From Sweltsa coloradensis (taxonomy: Eukaryota > Arthropoda > Insecta > Plecoptera > Chloroperlidae), in assembly GCA_024449915.1 (NCBI GenBank), contig JAMZAV010000310.1, positions 1-64,000 on the forward strand: a stretch of DNA of 64,000 bases. Reading direction: 5' to 3'. Shown here piece by piece: positions 12,477 through 25,586 of this stretch. Made by a program: the position numbers and the translations under genes. Each line of letters opens with the position of its first letter. The stretch's first letter is position 1. The notes under the pieces are model-generated. The model saw only the letters and a program-made list of their open reading frames with translations. It did not search any database and was not told the origin of the DNA.

Positions 12477-12971
12477 CAGTGGCGTAGGAACTATTTTTTA
12501 GTGGGGGGGGTCACACTAAAGTTGACTACGAGGTTAGGTGGGCAAACCGGGGTCTGGGGCAAAGCCCCAGCTGCCGGAGGCGAGATTTTTTAAAAGGTGC
12601 TCTTGATAGGTGGCCAGGCGAATTTTAATTATGAACAAGGGTTACATTTTGAAGCTAATATTGCATTGAAGGTTGATTACCTGACTGAAATCGGTCGACA
12701 GTCTGCTTGGGAGTGAAAACACTGCACACAAAATATAGGGCCTAATGAATATTAGTCTAAAATCAGATGGCTATAGTCTAGTCTCGCAAATCACGTCTCT
12801 TACTAAATCTTTCTAAAAAATGTTAACAAAAACAAAACAAAAATCTTCCTTTTTGTTTGCAAGCCCGACTGTAGTAAAAATCCTAAAAATCACCCAATAA
12901 GCTATACCTGGCTTGACCCTCCCACTAAGTGGGGGGGGGTTCCCCCCATCCCCCCCGTTCCTACGCCCCTG
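12477..12971. mobile_element. hAT MITE, CAGTGGCGTAGGAAC family
   Basis: 495 bp with TIRs CAGTGGCGTAGGAAC and GTTCCTACGCCCCTG and an exact 8-bp TSD ATTGTAAG (12469-12476, 12972-12979). The ends carry G and C runs. No coding capacity. A truncated relative ends at 49398. Confidence 0.9.
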
Positions 12972-12979
12972 ATTGTAAG

Positions 12980-14385
12980 TAGCAACACTTTAAGTGATAT
13001 ATGTATTTTAGATGAATTTCACATCATTGACTAGACTATGGTAGAACCAACCACTAAACAGCACAGTATTGTGTACAATGCTATGCATTGCATTTGTATT
13101 TTATTTTGGGGTATGACAAAATCGCACATTGATTAAATGTAAAATTTTGCAACTATTAATAGTTGTAAATAGTACCAGTATGTTTGAGTTTGGTATATAG
13201 TACATTGTATTGCTTTGTTATGGTAATGGTACCACTTGGATTATCAGTAGAGGATTACTCCATAAAAGAAAACCATCCAAACAATAAATATTAAATACAT
13301 TGTCATAGCAAATATACATTATATTATTGATGGAATGTTTCGAGTCAATTTACGTATTCATAAATAATAGATTTTGAATATAAATACTAAGTAACCTTGA
13401 TCTGACTAGAATGTTTTAGTTTTACTATGAACATAAAATTTGTAAATCAGGTATAAAGCAAGTTAAGTTAATCTATATTAGGATGATACAGGAGGGACTG
13501 GACTAAACTATATATTATTTAATTCCTACTCTTAGATATAGTGGAGATGGCATTGAGTACTGTGTATGTTTGATTATATTCTGATTTCAAATTGAAAATA
13601 CCCATTGTATCTTATTTTTAGTAATTGTTTCCACAACAAATTTCAACAAACCAAATTTGTGATTTAAATACAGAAGAATGTATCCTTAATTTTATCCTGC
13701 TTGACAGCTCAAGTGTTCTGAAACATTATAGAACTTTAAAGAGACAAATGAAAAGAGATGAAGAATATTCAATACAAGAGGATGAATGCAGGGAAAGGTA
13801 ATTTGAACAAGGTGCAGAGGACAATACAACTAGGGAGGTTTTAGACTGAGGTACGGGAAGAGGTGATTGCAATGAACATGAATAGACTAGTCCCTGCTTT
13901 CACGCAAAAGATTTGGTACCTATTATTTATTTAAGAGTTGAAAATTTAACTTACTTTAAATTTAAAAATAGGTACAGCTTCCTTTTTAGTTTTAACGCAA
14001 TGCCATCCCTAAAATATCAACAAACCATGTGCTTACAGTACTAATCATACAAATAAGCAATGAAACAATAGTTCATATAAATACATCATTTTTGTAAAAC
14101 AAATTAAATACAAAATACAGCTTTTAAATCAAAGGTGTATAATATAATATTGCACAAGAAATATTGGAAATAATTAAATAGGTAGGCCTGTTCAAGTACA
14201 CAATACCAACAAGGGTAATTTTAAAACTAATATCACTTTAAACTAAATTATCTATAATCTAGATGCAATAAATAAAAAGTACTATTTGTTTTATTTCAGC
14301 TCAAAATACAACACAATCAAGCCCACTAACAATGAAGCTGTAGGGGTTTGTAACTGGCAACACCAACCAAACTTGGTTTTATGTG
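12980..14385. other. No gene identified apart from one exon-like ORF
   Basis: AT-rich. The only structured item is the exon-like ORF at 13709-13797. Confidence 0.45.
13709..13797 (+). CDS. Isolated exon-like ORF with splice consensus
   Basis: Preceded by a good polypyrimidine tract and acceptor (CTGCTTGACAG|) and closed by GGGAAAG|GTAATT. In between it is open and highly charged: SSVLKHYRTLKRQMKRDEEY then SIQEDECRE. No partner exon was found nearby and the sequence is not recognised. It may be a real exon of a plus-strand gene, a relic, or chance. Confidence 0.18.
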
Positions 14386-14393
14386 GGCATGGT

Positions 14394-15390
14394 TAGGGTG
14401 TCCATTCGTCCCGTTTAAAACGGGACAGTCCCGTTTTGTAGGCACCTGTCTCGGTGTCCCGACAACTGTTCACGGGACGCTGTTTTGTCCCGTTTTTGTA
14501 AATATACCGATTTCACGTGTAGCTCGTGGCTCGTCTGCTGTAAATTTACGGACTACGCGTATTCTGTATACACTTTTCTGCTGGCCTTGACTTTGCACGA
14601 ATGAATGCGTCATCAGCAGGCGGAGTGTAGAGGGGGGGGGGTGGGTGGAGTTGGTACGGCATCAGTTACACGAATTGTCCCGAGCCCCAACGAAGTTTTT
14701 GTCGTTTTGCAGCCGAGCAACATGTAAAACATAAAACGAGTATCACAATAAATATTTAATTTGATAATTCACCCAAAACCAACCTTCCTTGGGTCCTTGC
14801 TTGCTCAGATCGTTGTAAATGCTGTCGTGAGGAAAAAATATCAAAAAAATTTAGAGTGCTTGCAAGCCTACTTCGCCTGCTTATTTGTAGAACTGATTGT
14901 ATTCAAACAGATGGAATATATAGTTCGCAATTCGATATTTAATTATTATTAGCAGCAATTAAATGGTGGGGAAGCTAATTTTGATTTGAAAACATATTTT
15001 TACTTCATAGCCTCACTTTTACGAGATAGTTTTTTCGTCTCGTACGCGTGAGTGTGTAAAATGCCGCCGCCTAAACGTGTGTTTTCAATGACGATGTTAA
15101 GAAGGACTTTCCTTATCTTGTTAGACAAGAGACTGATAATGACAAAGTGTTTTGTACGATCTACAAAGCAACATTTTCTATAGTTATTATCCATTAAGGT
15201 AATCCCCCGAGTTGCCATTTTTCAGTTAAAACATGACAAAATAATTGTAGTATGGTGAAAATTTTAAAAGGCCTCCGGCGAAAAGACCTCCGGCGAAAAG
15301 GCCTCCGGCGGCTGGGGCTTCGCCCCAGACCCCAGCTACAGCCGCCGGAAGTTTGTCCCGCTTTTTTGGTTTGAAAATCTGGACACCCTA
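14394..15390 (+). mobile_element. hAT element with zinc-finger relic, TAGGGTGTCC family
   Basis: 997 bp, ends TAGGGTGTCCA and TGGACACCCTA, exact 8-bp TSD GGCATGGT (14386-14393, 15391-15398). Subterminal GTCCCGTTT repeats lie at both ends. At about 15060-15200 plus-strand frames spell a relic of a hAT BED-like zinc finger (FPYLVRQETDNDKVFCTI then FSI). A triplicated CCTCCGGCGAAAAG motif follows near 15265-15310. Part of the interior (TTTCACCATACTACAG side) recurs at 49105-49170. Confidence 0.88.
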
Positions 15391-15398
15391 GGCATGGT

Positions 15399-17301
15399 GG
15401 TACATTAATTAATTATTATTAGTTAATCACTAATGTGGGCTCAATTTTGTGGTTTGCCATTTGAGGTGTGTTGGGCTGTTTCACAAATCTCAACTATAAT
15501 GTCAAGTCAAATAAGGTCAACTAATGACTAAAAGAATACTTGACAATGTTTACAAATATGGATCACTCACTCACATAATAACAAGGCATCAATATTTTGC
15601 ATAGTCTCACAAACTGCTTAAGATCTTAATAAGCTTAGATTCAAGCATTCCTAAGGCAAACATATGGAAAACTTAAAAAGGTTTTCTATTAGAGTTAAGA
15701 CCAAATAAAAATCACACGTATTTGTCTCTTCTACACCTAATATCTTTTGGTAGACAGATTATTTCCAACACTCAATAGTCCAATGAATGACTTTCAATTA
15801 AAACTAAGAGTCATCACACAAAAAGTAAAATTTGATACCTTGCATGCATTCACAAGTATTAAAATTTACCCCCTCCTACAATATTTAAGGCAATGCATAA
15901 TGTCATTAATTGTCTTGTTTTCAGAAAGCTTTTAATATCGTTGTGATGAAATTTAAAGAGCAGATTATCCATACATGCTTAAATGTAACAGGTTGACTAA
16001 AAATAAAAAGAAAGACAAACTATGTAGGCCTATCATAATTTGAGAATCACTCATTCCAACTGGTAAATTAAATACGAACTAATAATAATAATAGCTAATA
16101 AGTAATAATATTAAGAAACAAATAAATTAAATTTTACTTCAAATTATAAGCAGAGGGATTGTTCATTTTTAAAAATCTATTCTTCAACTGGTGGAGATAA
16201 GTTCACTACTAAATAAAGTATTTAAACCACTTACTAAGTCCAATTTTTTAAAACTCTAGACTGATTACTTTTAGTTTTACTTAGTTTATTTACAAAGTGC
16301 ATGCATTATTAATATTGTTATATTATCAAGTTATTATACACGTAGCACTTTTATAAGTTTCGAACAATCTAATACTACATAATATTATGCACAGTTAGCA
16401 TGATATGGTAAATGGTGTGATTTGATCTAGCCATTCCATTGGCTGACATACATCTCATTGATAAACAAATTTGGTTAGTTTTACGGAATCACATAAGAGT
16501 CATGAACTTGTTAAAAGTTTAAACGTGCAGCCGCAAGTTTTGTTCTCACAAATACAGAAACATAATAGTAGTGTTACTAGAAACCAACTTCACAGCAGAT
16601 GGTTATTAAACAAGTAATAATAAATAGAAAAGAGGCTGTTCTCAGCCTAGTGTATACAAACTGGTCCTTTGAGGATTACAATCCACAAGTTTATCAATTA
16701 AAGAAATCACTTTTGTGAATAATGAGACAGTTTCATGGGACTTATTATCAGGAAGAAATTACCAGGTACATTATACAATACGGTTTAACGAGTACATTGT
16801 TTCGTAAGTTTCTTCAACAGGTATTCACACATTTGAACTAACACTTCTTACAGCTTTGATATTTAATTTCTCATTTTATTTGAAGTGATATTGACAGATA
16901 CAATAATCAAAAATCACAATCAATATTTTGTAGTTTTTAACCTGAATAGCATAAGATGGTAAATTAATAGTAAATTTGTTGCAAGACAAATTGGCTCAAA
17001 GAAGGAGTTCCAATCAGAGGTATATAGATGCATCACTTGTATGGAGACAAAGACAGAAACTATTGCGATGCGATTCTGCATTCACATGAACGTTTCTCGG
17101 ATCAAACCTTGTTAACAGGACCACTTTATGCTGCCACAACTGCAATGAGGGGTAGCCAATAAAACTGGATTTTTGTCTCTAGGGTAACACAAATTAAATA
17201 TATAATCCTACACACAAATTAAATATATAATCCTACATTTTGATAATATATCAGATTGCCATCCCTAGAACATGACATGCTCGTATTATCAAATACTACT
17301 A
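15399..17301. other. No gene or repeat recognised
   Basis: AT-rich. A 30-bp direct repeat AATTAAATATATAATCCTAC lies near 17190-17236; nothing else is structured. Confidence 0.5.
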
Positions 17302-18077
17302 GGAAAACGCTAAAGTCACGCCGCGTTGATGGATGAGCGTTTTTTGTAAGTTTTTTGTTTGCGTTTGTTTGCACTTTTCCTTTGCAAGTGCTTTTTGAAT
17401 GCATTGTAGGTGATTGTTGTCAAGTTTCTATTGTTGCTTGTTAATTGGTATTATAAACCTAAAAAAACTCATATTGAAACCTTTATTTTTGTAAATTCTG
17501 GCTGACTTTTTCAACTTTTTCTTTCAAAAGGTACTACATCATCATAACCTTAATGTCCATGTGAAATCTGAACGTTGTAGCCCCACCCGTTTGGTCAGAA
17601 TCGGCCCAAATGTGACGAAAATATCGCGCTAAAAATTGAAAAACTTATATTAAAACCTTTATTTCTATGGATTCTGGCTAACTTTTTCAACTTTTTCTTT
17701 CAAAAAGTACTACATCACCATAACCTTAATGTCCATGTGAAATATGAACGTTGTAGCCCTACCCGTTTGGTCAGAATCGGACCAAATGTCCCGAAAATAT
17801 CGCACTAAAAATCGAAAAAAATCGTAAAAGTACGATATTCATGAGAAATATTTCTTCGATTGTACCCGAAAACAATACACCTCTAAGTTCAGAGATTTCG
17901 AAGGTCCCCTCCAATTTTCATCAAGATCGCATATGCCGTTTGCCCGGGATCGAGCAAACAAACAGACAGAAAAACAAAAAAAAAACAAAAAAAAAAAAAA
18001 AAAACACCCGAGCTAAATTTTTTGGGGGGTCAGTGAAATTGAAGTCTTTGCTTCACTCGCTACGCTCATCCAAAAAA
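17302..18077 (-). mobile_element. GGATGAGCG-family element, copy 2, with internal duplication
   Basis: Reverse orientation of the 7002-7591 element. About 170 bp (17473-17640) are repeated in tandem at 17645-17815, so this copy is longer than the others. A poly-A tract follows the AAACAGACAG segment. The end reads CTACGCTCATCCAAAA. Confidence 0.75.
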
Positions 18078-18317
18078 ATAAGGTATCAGTGTTTGGAATT
18101 AAAAGATGGGTGATATAGTCAGGAATGCACACTTAATTTCATCCATGCTAGGTGAAAGTATGAGTTATGTTTGCACCTTATAGTAGTATAAATGTGATCC
18201 TTACATTTCCGGAATGATTTCAATTTCATGATTCAATTAAAAATAAACAATGGAATTGTACCTTTTGAAATATTTGACATGTTTTGTACCTAAATCAGTA
18301 TCCAATATTAGCAAAAT

Positions 18318-18318
18318 C

Positions 18319-18353
<35 letters not shown>

Positions 18354-18395
18354 ATATAAGGTTTTTAAGCATAAGCCCGCTTTAAGGACATACTA
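18318..18395 (-). repeat. SINE 3' tail with (ATT)n
   Basis: Reverse complement of the TGTCCTTAAAGCGGGCTTAT, CTTAAAAACCTTAT, (AAT)n tail found at 4135 and 53.5-53.9 kb. Only the tail remains. Confidence 0.8.
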
Positions 18396-18400
18396 CTTAT

Positions 18401-19944
18401 TTACATTTTGACAAAAAAACTTTAAAAAAGGAAACGAATTAATATATGACTCACTACCTACTTTTTATAGACCTTTACTAATAGATCTATCGGAAATAAA
18501 TAATCGAGAACATGTACACACAATTAAATAACAAGTGGACCCTATAACCTCCAATGTATGGAAATTTTGTAGTGTACTGCCTAAAATATTAGATAGAAGT
18601 TTGCCGACATGAATTAATGTTGTCTTCGCTATTATACTCTTTGGTTCATCTATGCTATAGTCTTCTGTAATTTGTTGACAAATGTTTCATGGACTATTTT
18701 AGAAATTCTGATGTATTAAATGTACTGTAGTAACGATTAGTAAAATTTGGGTTCTTCTTGTTTCGGTTGTGGTATATTATTATTACATATTAATTGAGCA
18801 GACTCGCAAAAGGCTGGCTAGTAGCTATACATTGAAATTGTTAACCAGAGCCTTTGAATTCTCGAGTAACAATAAATAAGTATAAATTTATTGTAATATT
18901 CAAGTACGTACAGCAATGACAAGTCAATAAACAACTGCCCTTGCTGCAGAAAATGAAAAGTTCTAAAAGTTACATAGTTTAGCATACTATGTAGTACCTA
19001 GTTCCAAAGACAATAGCAGTACATTGCAAGAAGTTTACACCTGATTACGTCTACCTCCTAGTTTCAAACTTGACTGCATATTGCACTTGTTCTGTGCCAC
19101 AAGTAAGATGTACATAAATTACAATATACAACAATAAGATTACTAGCTTAAAGCTTAGACCTGATGTTTTATCTATCCATAATTCTTAAGCAACATTTTT
19201 CATTCACAACTAGTAATTGGGGTGCAATGTTAAAACATCATATCAACATTTCAATACAATGGCACAATGCACCTCATGTTATCTAGTACTGTAATTGCGA
19301 ATGACAGCCTACATACGATGACAGGCGACTATAATACCTAGAGGGTACTTACTACTTAGTGTCCTTCATGCAAGTAGTTTCACTGAATTTGATACAATGT
19401 CAATAAATATGATGAAATAAATAGGTACAGTACATTGTTAGCTAGTATATACTTTTAAACTTAAAAAAAAAAAACTTTTTCTCATCTCAAATAATATAAG
19501 ATAGGCCTGCCTTTGGTCATAGTTATAACTAAGTAACAAAAAGAGATCGAATCACCATTGTTTTGGAAAATGGTTTAAAACTATGGATTTCATAAACAAT
19601 TTAACATTGCTTGCCCCCATAAAACATCAACACCACCAAGAATGTGACTGAAGAATAGAATAGCTGTTCAATAAATGTACAATTCCCAATATTAACCATT
19701 AAAAGTTACAACTAGTACATAGGCCTAGTATAAATAAACATAATACTGAAATTATATTATTAATAAGTATTAAGTAAGTAATAACAAGATTTTTAGAAAC
19801 ACAAGAGATAACAATACCAAAGTAGTGTTTTGGTACCTAAAATGTTATTGCATAAGATTAAATATTGTATAAATTACTATGTGGCATTGCACTAATTTCC
19901 ATGGTACAATTTGTAAACAAAATGCTGGATAAAGCTGGATGGTC
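18401..19944 (-). other. Downstream region and probable 3' UTR of the eMIC isoform
   Basis: No ORF of note. It probably holds the 3' UTR, ending near the AATAAA at 18887 if that signal is used. Confidence 0.35.
18887..18892 (-). promoter_or_regulatory. Possible polyadenylation signal for the eMIC isoform
   Basis: AATAAA on the minus strand about 1.05 kb beyond the stop at 19945; I saw no nearer AATAAA or ATTAAA. It would mark the end of the gene. Confidence 0.3.
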
Positions 19945-20116
19945 TTAACGGCTGTACGGCGATGGTGTACGACTAGTAGCTCTGAGAGGCGAGTGGCTTC
20001 CATTGGACCAGTTGCTGCGTGGCGACATACTGCAACTGCTGCGGCTGTGGTGGCTGCTGTTGGAGGAAGGGGTGGGAGGAGTTGGGCGGTGGTAGGGGAT
20101 GGGTCGCTTACGAGCA
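19945..20116 (-). CDS. Srrm234: Terminal exon carrying the eMIC core
   Basis: Opens after TTGGTTTTCAG|T and reads SARKRPIPYHRPTPPTPSS, then a Ser/His/Arg-rich tail with SPRSNWSNGSHSPL and RTPSPYSR, stopping at TAA 19945-19947. The RKRPIPY.RP core is the signature of the eMIC domain of SRRM3/SRRM4, which binds early spliceosome components and promotes inclusion of neural microexons. It joins in phase with the RRIT end of the 27013 exon to give RRITSARKRPIPYHRP, the same order as vertebrate SRRM4. The polypyrimidine tract before the acceptor is weak, which would suit regulated use. Confidence 0.93.
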
Positions 20117-22984
20117 CTGAAAACCAAGCCCTTGTTAGTGGGTTGTACATAGTTCACATGCAGTAGTTAGTTGTTGAAAATATCCAATAACCTTGTTCAC
20201 ATAACTTAATGGTTTTGTATGTGATGTGAGAAGCAGAATGTCATAATCAAATTATCAATGAATACACAAAGCTATCAGTTATGTGAATTAGGTTACATTA
20301 CATTAGATATCTTATACCACAAAGTAAATTAGGAATTAGCATGTTATGTTCTGTAGATTAGTGGCTCCAGTTAGAGAAGTCCTAAAATGTAATCAAATGT
20401 TAGTAATCAGCAGATACACATTCACACTTGGTAAAATGATAATGAAGCACAGTGAGCATGCACTGGCCATAACGTGTGCAAGTAAAATAAAAATGAACAC
20501 TCAAAATACAGCAGAAACACTAAGTAGAAAAGCAAATAATAAAATACGAAATCAGGTACTTACCTAAACCAAAATAAATGTCAAAAATTCTTGCAATTTG
20601 GGTTGAAGATAACTCAAAATCTATGTACAATCCTATGGATGCCAGTTCATAGATATAAAACCATATTATGAAATAGTATACAAAATATACAACACTGCAA
20701 ATCATTTCATCTCCAAATTGAATCAAACTGAAAGACAAAACAAAAGCTTGTGTAGGTTTTCCAATCTTGATTGTAAATCAGTAAAAGTCACTAACTAGTA
20801 AATAGTAAAAAACAAAAAAACAAACAAACAATGAAAGCGCAATGCACAATATGAATAAATGTGTACAATTTCAATTATTTTCTTCATTCTATAATGTAGT
20901 AGTGTACTTGTGCACCAATTGTATTGAAACAACTCAGCAAATTATTTTCCATACCATTACATATGAATGTGATTCACTACTATTTTCTTCTAAGACTTTT
21001 TACACAAAATAGTAAATATACTTATAATAATAGTACAAACTTAGCTTATTTCTTTCATATTTCATCAATTTTATCTTCACCTATATTGTTTGATTGTTGG
21101 GTGATACTCTTGCAAAGTTTGCAAAGTTGATAATGTCAATGGAGGTAGCATCAATTCATGCATTAACTGTAAAAATATAGTCATTGTTCTAGCTGTCACA
21201 AGTAAAATGTAAAATTATACATCTATTTAAATACTACAAAAATATAAAACTAAACTTAGTGTAATAAACATACTTAAAAATTCAAATTAAACATCAGTGT
21301 AGTCACTATTTACTTGGTAATTGGTGAAAACAAACTACGTACTAAAACAAACCATTCATGTGCACTAGTACATTTTATTATGTTTCTTTTAATACAGGAG
21401 TAAAATTGAATGTAAAATGATATAAACAGCAATCAAAATAAAACTGAATTTATTTACAACAATGCAACAATGTTTTCTAGCTAGCTAGGTACTAAATAGT
21501 AATTAATTGCAAACAATAGGCTCCATGCGTCCTGCAATATACATGACTCATTCTTCAGTACTTCTTTGTGGGTAAATCATAAGATAGGTACAGATAGGCA
21601 CACTCAACCATATTATTGCATGGACTGCATGGGAGTTCTAAAAAGATCTTTGTTTTTATATTTATTTGACAAGGAAAGACAACCAATGGATCCACATCTA
21701 ATACAATTAAAAACACCTGCTACCTAAATAATTTGTCAATAAAAGAAACCAAACACTTGATCATTTTAGGAAACACGTTTAATGCAAACACTTAGCGCAA
21801 TTCAATTTTACTTGCCAACTACTACACCTCAAGTTTATTTCTCCCGATTGGGTTTTATTTTATGGAAAAAATGTTATGCAATGCACACAATTTGTCGTGG
21901 GAGTCTAGTAAAATGGCAATTATAAACATAGAAAACACAACAAACATCACAGATCTACATTACTAGTAACTAAATTGTCAGATGTACAAAAATGTGAAGT
22001 TTTGACTACTGTACTAGTCTGTGCAAACCATTGTTATGAGATGTTATGCTTTGCCTGTTGATGAAAAGTAGCTATGCTAGTCATCAGTCAAGGACAAAAC
22101 TGGTTCTAATAAGTAAAATGCATGGTTGTTGAGAACGTAGCATACTAACGTTTTGTCAAGTGTTGTTGGTTTATCCATTATTCTAAAACTAATCAACAAT
22201 GGTTAAGTTTTCAAAAAAACAATCTAATTACAGACAAATTCACACAATTATTGATCATTATGTATTAATTTAGACATGCCCTCAACCACTCTCTAGTACT
22301 GAAAAGTGATATCATGTTTGGGTCCGTTGTGGAATCCTCCTTAAAAACAAGTGACAAAATAACAAAAAAGGGTTTATATATGGAAATAATAAAAATATTT
22401 CTAAGAAACATTTCTCTGCAAGACCACTAGTACAAATACTCCAATACTATTTTTTAATATTTTAAATACACTACAATACATATATTATGCAATGCAGTCC
22501 TATTTTTATTTTATAGTGTAGGTAGGTAGGTAGGTAGTATGAAGTATTGATCATTTGAAGTTTAACTTATTGCCATTGGGCACCATGAGGTGCCACATTA
22601 AACCTATTTAAATATGAAATTAGTATATTTTTTTAAAGTTTATTTGTGACAAAAAACTGTTGGCTGTAGACTGTAGAGCCTTCTGATGTGGCATTAAATA
22701 AACATTCATTCAGCCAGCTTTTGAGGATTTTTAAAAATAAATCCAACAATATGTTTTATTTTTTGCTAATTTTGTATATAATTTTGACACTTTCCCTGCC
22801 AGAGATAGCTCATACTGCTTCGGGAGGTCACGGTTTCAAAACCAACAATCCTAATTGAAAGTTTTCCCCAAGGTTTTCTATTAATGTGAATGCGAGGGGT
22901 CGAGTTTTCTTAAAACAGCCCTTAGACATTCTCAATTACGTAACACTCTAATAACCACGTTAGTAGTAAGTCACGTGAAGAGGG
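20117..22984 (-). other. SRRM intron, no feature recognised
   Basis: AT-rich intron between the two alternative last exons. It holds a short (TAGG)n run near 22520 and a tRNA-like promoter pair (TAGCTCATACTG, GGTTTCAAAACC) near 22806-22850 that may be another SINE head. Confidence 0.45.
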
Positions 22985-23049
22985 TCACACCAGGTATAGC
23001 AGATGTGAACCCACCAGCTGGTAACCAAGATTTTGGTTTTTCAAATGCA

Positions 23050-23462
23050 ACAAAACCTTGTTGGTCTTGCAGTTAGTACAGTCTCTGCTTCCAATGCAAA
23101 AGGTCCAGAGTTCAAATCCCGCTATAGGCAGGAGATTTTAAACTTTGGATGTGACTTAAGTTCATCAATTCCTAACTTAGGAATGTGTAAATATTTACTT
23201 TGGTCCGAGCAACGAGGCACAATAAATAATAAGGGAGAAACCCTCCAATTTATTTGGAGCAACTTACTCCAAACTACTTGTTGATTCTGGCGCTATCCAC
23301 GCGTGTAATCAAGTCCAGATAGTTTGACCCGTTTTCCTATTTAAAATACTGGTCTCTAGTTGGTCACGATTCACTCGTCGATGGTGTCGGCGCCAGCAGA
23401 GTTGACTTGGTCTGCTTTAAATTTTATGTCCCCCACTATGACTGAGTGGGTACTCTAAATAT
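23050..23462 (+). repeat. tRNA-derived SINE, Trp-like head
   Basis: The head has an anticodon-arm-like TCTGCTTCCAATGCAAA and a B box AGTTCAAATCCC. The body matches the element at 40670-41076 in reverse: TTGTTGATTCTGGCG, then CACTCGTCGAT, then GACTGAGTGGGTACTCTAAA at the end. Confidence 0.8.
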
Positions 23463-23715
23463 GTCTTTAAGATATCTTTTGTTATTGGCAGTACTTACGT
23501 AATTCAAAGGGCTCTAAATATAGGCTACTCTACTGTACTAGTGGAAAGTACTAAATCAATAGTTTGAAAACCAAATTACTTACTACCCACCTATTTGAAA
23601 TTTGATTGCCAAAAACTCAAAAAACCATTTTAAAAGGCTGTTTGTTGTGTTGTTTGGCAGTTGACATATTGTCGGAACCGGTTGTTTGAATGATTGTGCT
23701 TTTAAGAGTTAGTGG

Positions 23716-24173
23716 CACCGCCGTCTGGATGTATGTAAGATACAAATTAAGCTGCTTGTTGTGGCTCGGATTTACCCATATTAAATGATTGACATGCAAA
23801 AGGAATAGAGCTTTGTCGGTCTGCCGCTAGACGGGGCTAGTTAAGGGGGGCGGAAGTAGATTTATTTCAGGTTTAGGATTGGGACTTATGGCCGGGCTTT
23901 TAATTAATGAATAATAAAGGTGATAATTATATTTTTATTTAGTTGGAACGTTTTATATAAAGGAATTGTTTATTTTCCATGAATTATGACAACAAACTCA
24001 GGTATGTAAAGGAAGTTTCACAGATCTAGTTCCAGATTTGAACCATAGATGGTGTTAGTTAAGGGGGGCATGAACTTCTTTACCGACTGAAAGTTCACTG
24101 AAAGTCATGACCAAATTTTGTTGAGCCACGACAAGCAGCTTATTTGTATCTTACATACATCCAGACGGCGGTG
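23716..24173. mobile_element. MITE with about 55-bp TIRs, CACCGCC family
   Basis: 458 bp. TIRs begin CACCGCCGTCTGGATGTATG. Exact 8-bp TSD GTTAGTGG (23708-23715, 24174-24181). GTTAAGGGGGGC occurs twice inside. The ends resemble CACTGCCTCCTAGATGTTCG of the 2772-3575 element, so the two may be one superfamily. Confidence 0.88.
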
Positions 24174-24181
24174 GTTAGTGG

Positions 24182-25195
24182 ACTAAAAATTGTGATATAT
24201 CAAGGAGGCCTTAATGCAATTTTATTTGTTGCATTACTTCTCAACAAAGGCTGTTTTGATAGGTCTTGGATTACTTAATAGTTACACCCTGAAGCTTAGA
24301 AATAACAAATATTAATAGTATTAACCACATATTTAGAAAACTCAAGACAGTTGCAATATTGGGAAATGATGATTGAATGCTCTATGACAATATTGGTAAC
24401 AATATTAAGTGCCTTATAACATTATTGCACACAGTAGAGTACTTATAGTTAGCAACATTATACACATAGGCCTAATGTATATTGATTTCTACCTAGGTAG
24501 CTTCAAGTCACTAAGTCTCAGAATGTCAGAAATAATGCAAGATACAAATTGTTTGAAAGTTGTGTGAACTGTGAACAATTAACAACTATACTGGAGCTTC
24601 CAAGCTTTGTGTAACTTGTGGTGGAGCCAGTAGTCAAGTGTCTTAAAACATGCAACTATTGATTATTTTTGCTAAGAACTTAGTTAAGATGGTAGCATAA
24701 AACGGTGGTAGTTTAACGAAAGAGGTTCTCTAGTAAGGTAAGACGACGCAACATAGTACTTGTACGCTCTGCTATTAGGCCTGCAACGTGATGTTGCAGC
24801 TTGGATTAACGTGATGCAAAAAGGTGGACACACACACATTATGGAGTTGCACACGCCACACTTCCAGTGACATGCTCTGGCAGATACAACTACAGCATTC
24901 ATTTTACTTGAAAGGTTAAATAATAATTCATCTAGGTGCACTTTTAAAATACAATCAATCATGGGTCTGGGATCAAATAAATAGGTAGACAAAGCGTGAA
25001 GTGTAAAGATAAGTTACAATACATGAAGTACAATGAGGCAATGATTTGTAGAACTAAAAAATCTACTGGTGTGTGTCAGAGCAAACTAAATATTCACTCA
25101 TTCATCCAATTTACAATGATAACCTAGAGTTAAGACTGTAGCACAAGAAAGTTATTTAGTTGCACTTCAACATCAAATTTTAAAATAGGACATGT
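24182..25195 (-). other. Probable 3' UTR of the eMIC-less isoform and intron of the longer one
   Basis: No repeat or ORF of note. A 102-codon minus ORF (24684-24992) is unrecognised. Confidence 0.35.
24221..24226 (-). promoter_or_regulatory. Possible polyadenylation signal for the eMIC-less last exon
   Basis: AATAAA on the minus strand, the first one downstream of the stop at 25196. It implies a 3' UTR of about 1 kb that would run through the MITE end at 24173 if cleavage is late. Weak evidence, position only. Confidence 0.2.
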
Positions 25196-25298
25196 TTAGC
25201 GGCGCCGACTGGGTTTAGAACCTCCTGATTTTGAAGACTTGGTTCCAACTAATGGAGAGGTTGGAGATATCGACAATAAGTTCCCATCACTCTTGACA
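25196..25298 (-). CDS. Srrm234: Alternative last exon giving the eMIC-less isoform
   Basis: Opens after TTTCACAG|T and adds 33 residues, ending KSGGSKPSRRR and TAA at 25196-25198. The phase matches the donor at 27013. Splicing to it breaks the eMIC domain after RRIT, so the protein would be SRRM2-like. The tail (Ser/Thr/Pro then Lys/Arg) is unlike any eMIC sequence. The nearest AATAAA on this strand is about 970 bp further on (24221-24226). It is an alternative to the 20116 exon, since it contains the stop. Its use is inferred from splice consensus and frame only. Confidence 0.75.
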
Positions 25299-25586
25299 CT
25301 GTGAAATAATACGCAACAATTTAAACACACTATATTAAGATAATACTTGGAAGTTTATCTGGTTACCTATTATGTGAATACCCAAAAATACATAAATGCA
25401 AGAAAATTGACCCTTTAAATGGGCAAAAGAAGGGACTCATTGAAATCAACATTAGAAACGTGAGTTCGTAGCATTAGTTGTTGGAGCGAGGTTCCACTGT
25501 ATTTTTTTATCTCACTGTAAAGTTAAATTGGGAACTACAACTACTATTATAACAGAGAAAAAATCTTTACCTCGGGATGTAAATAG

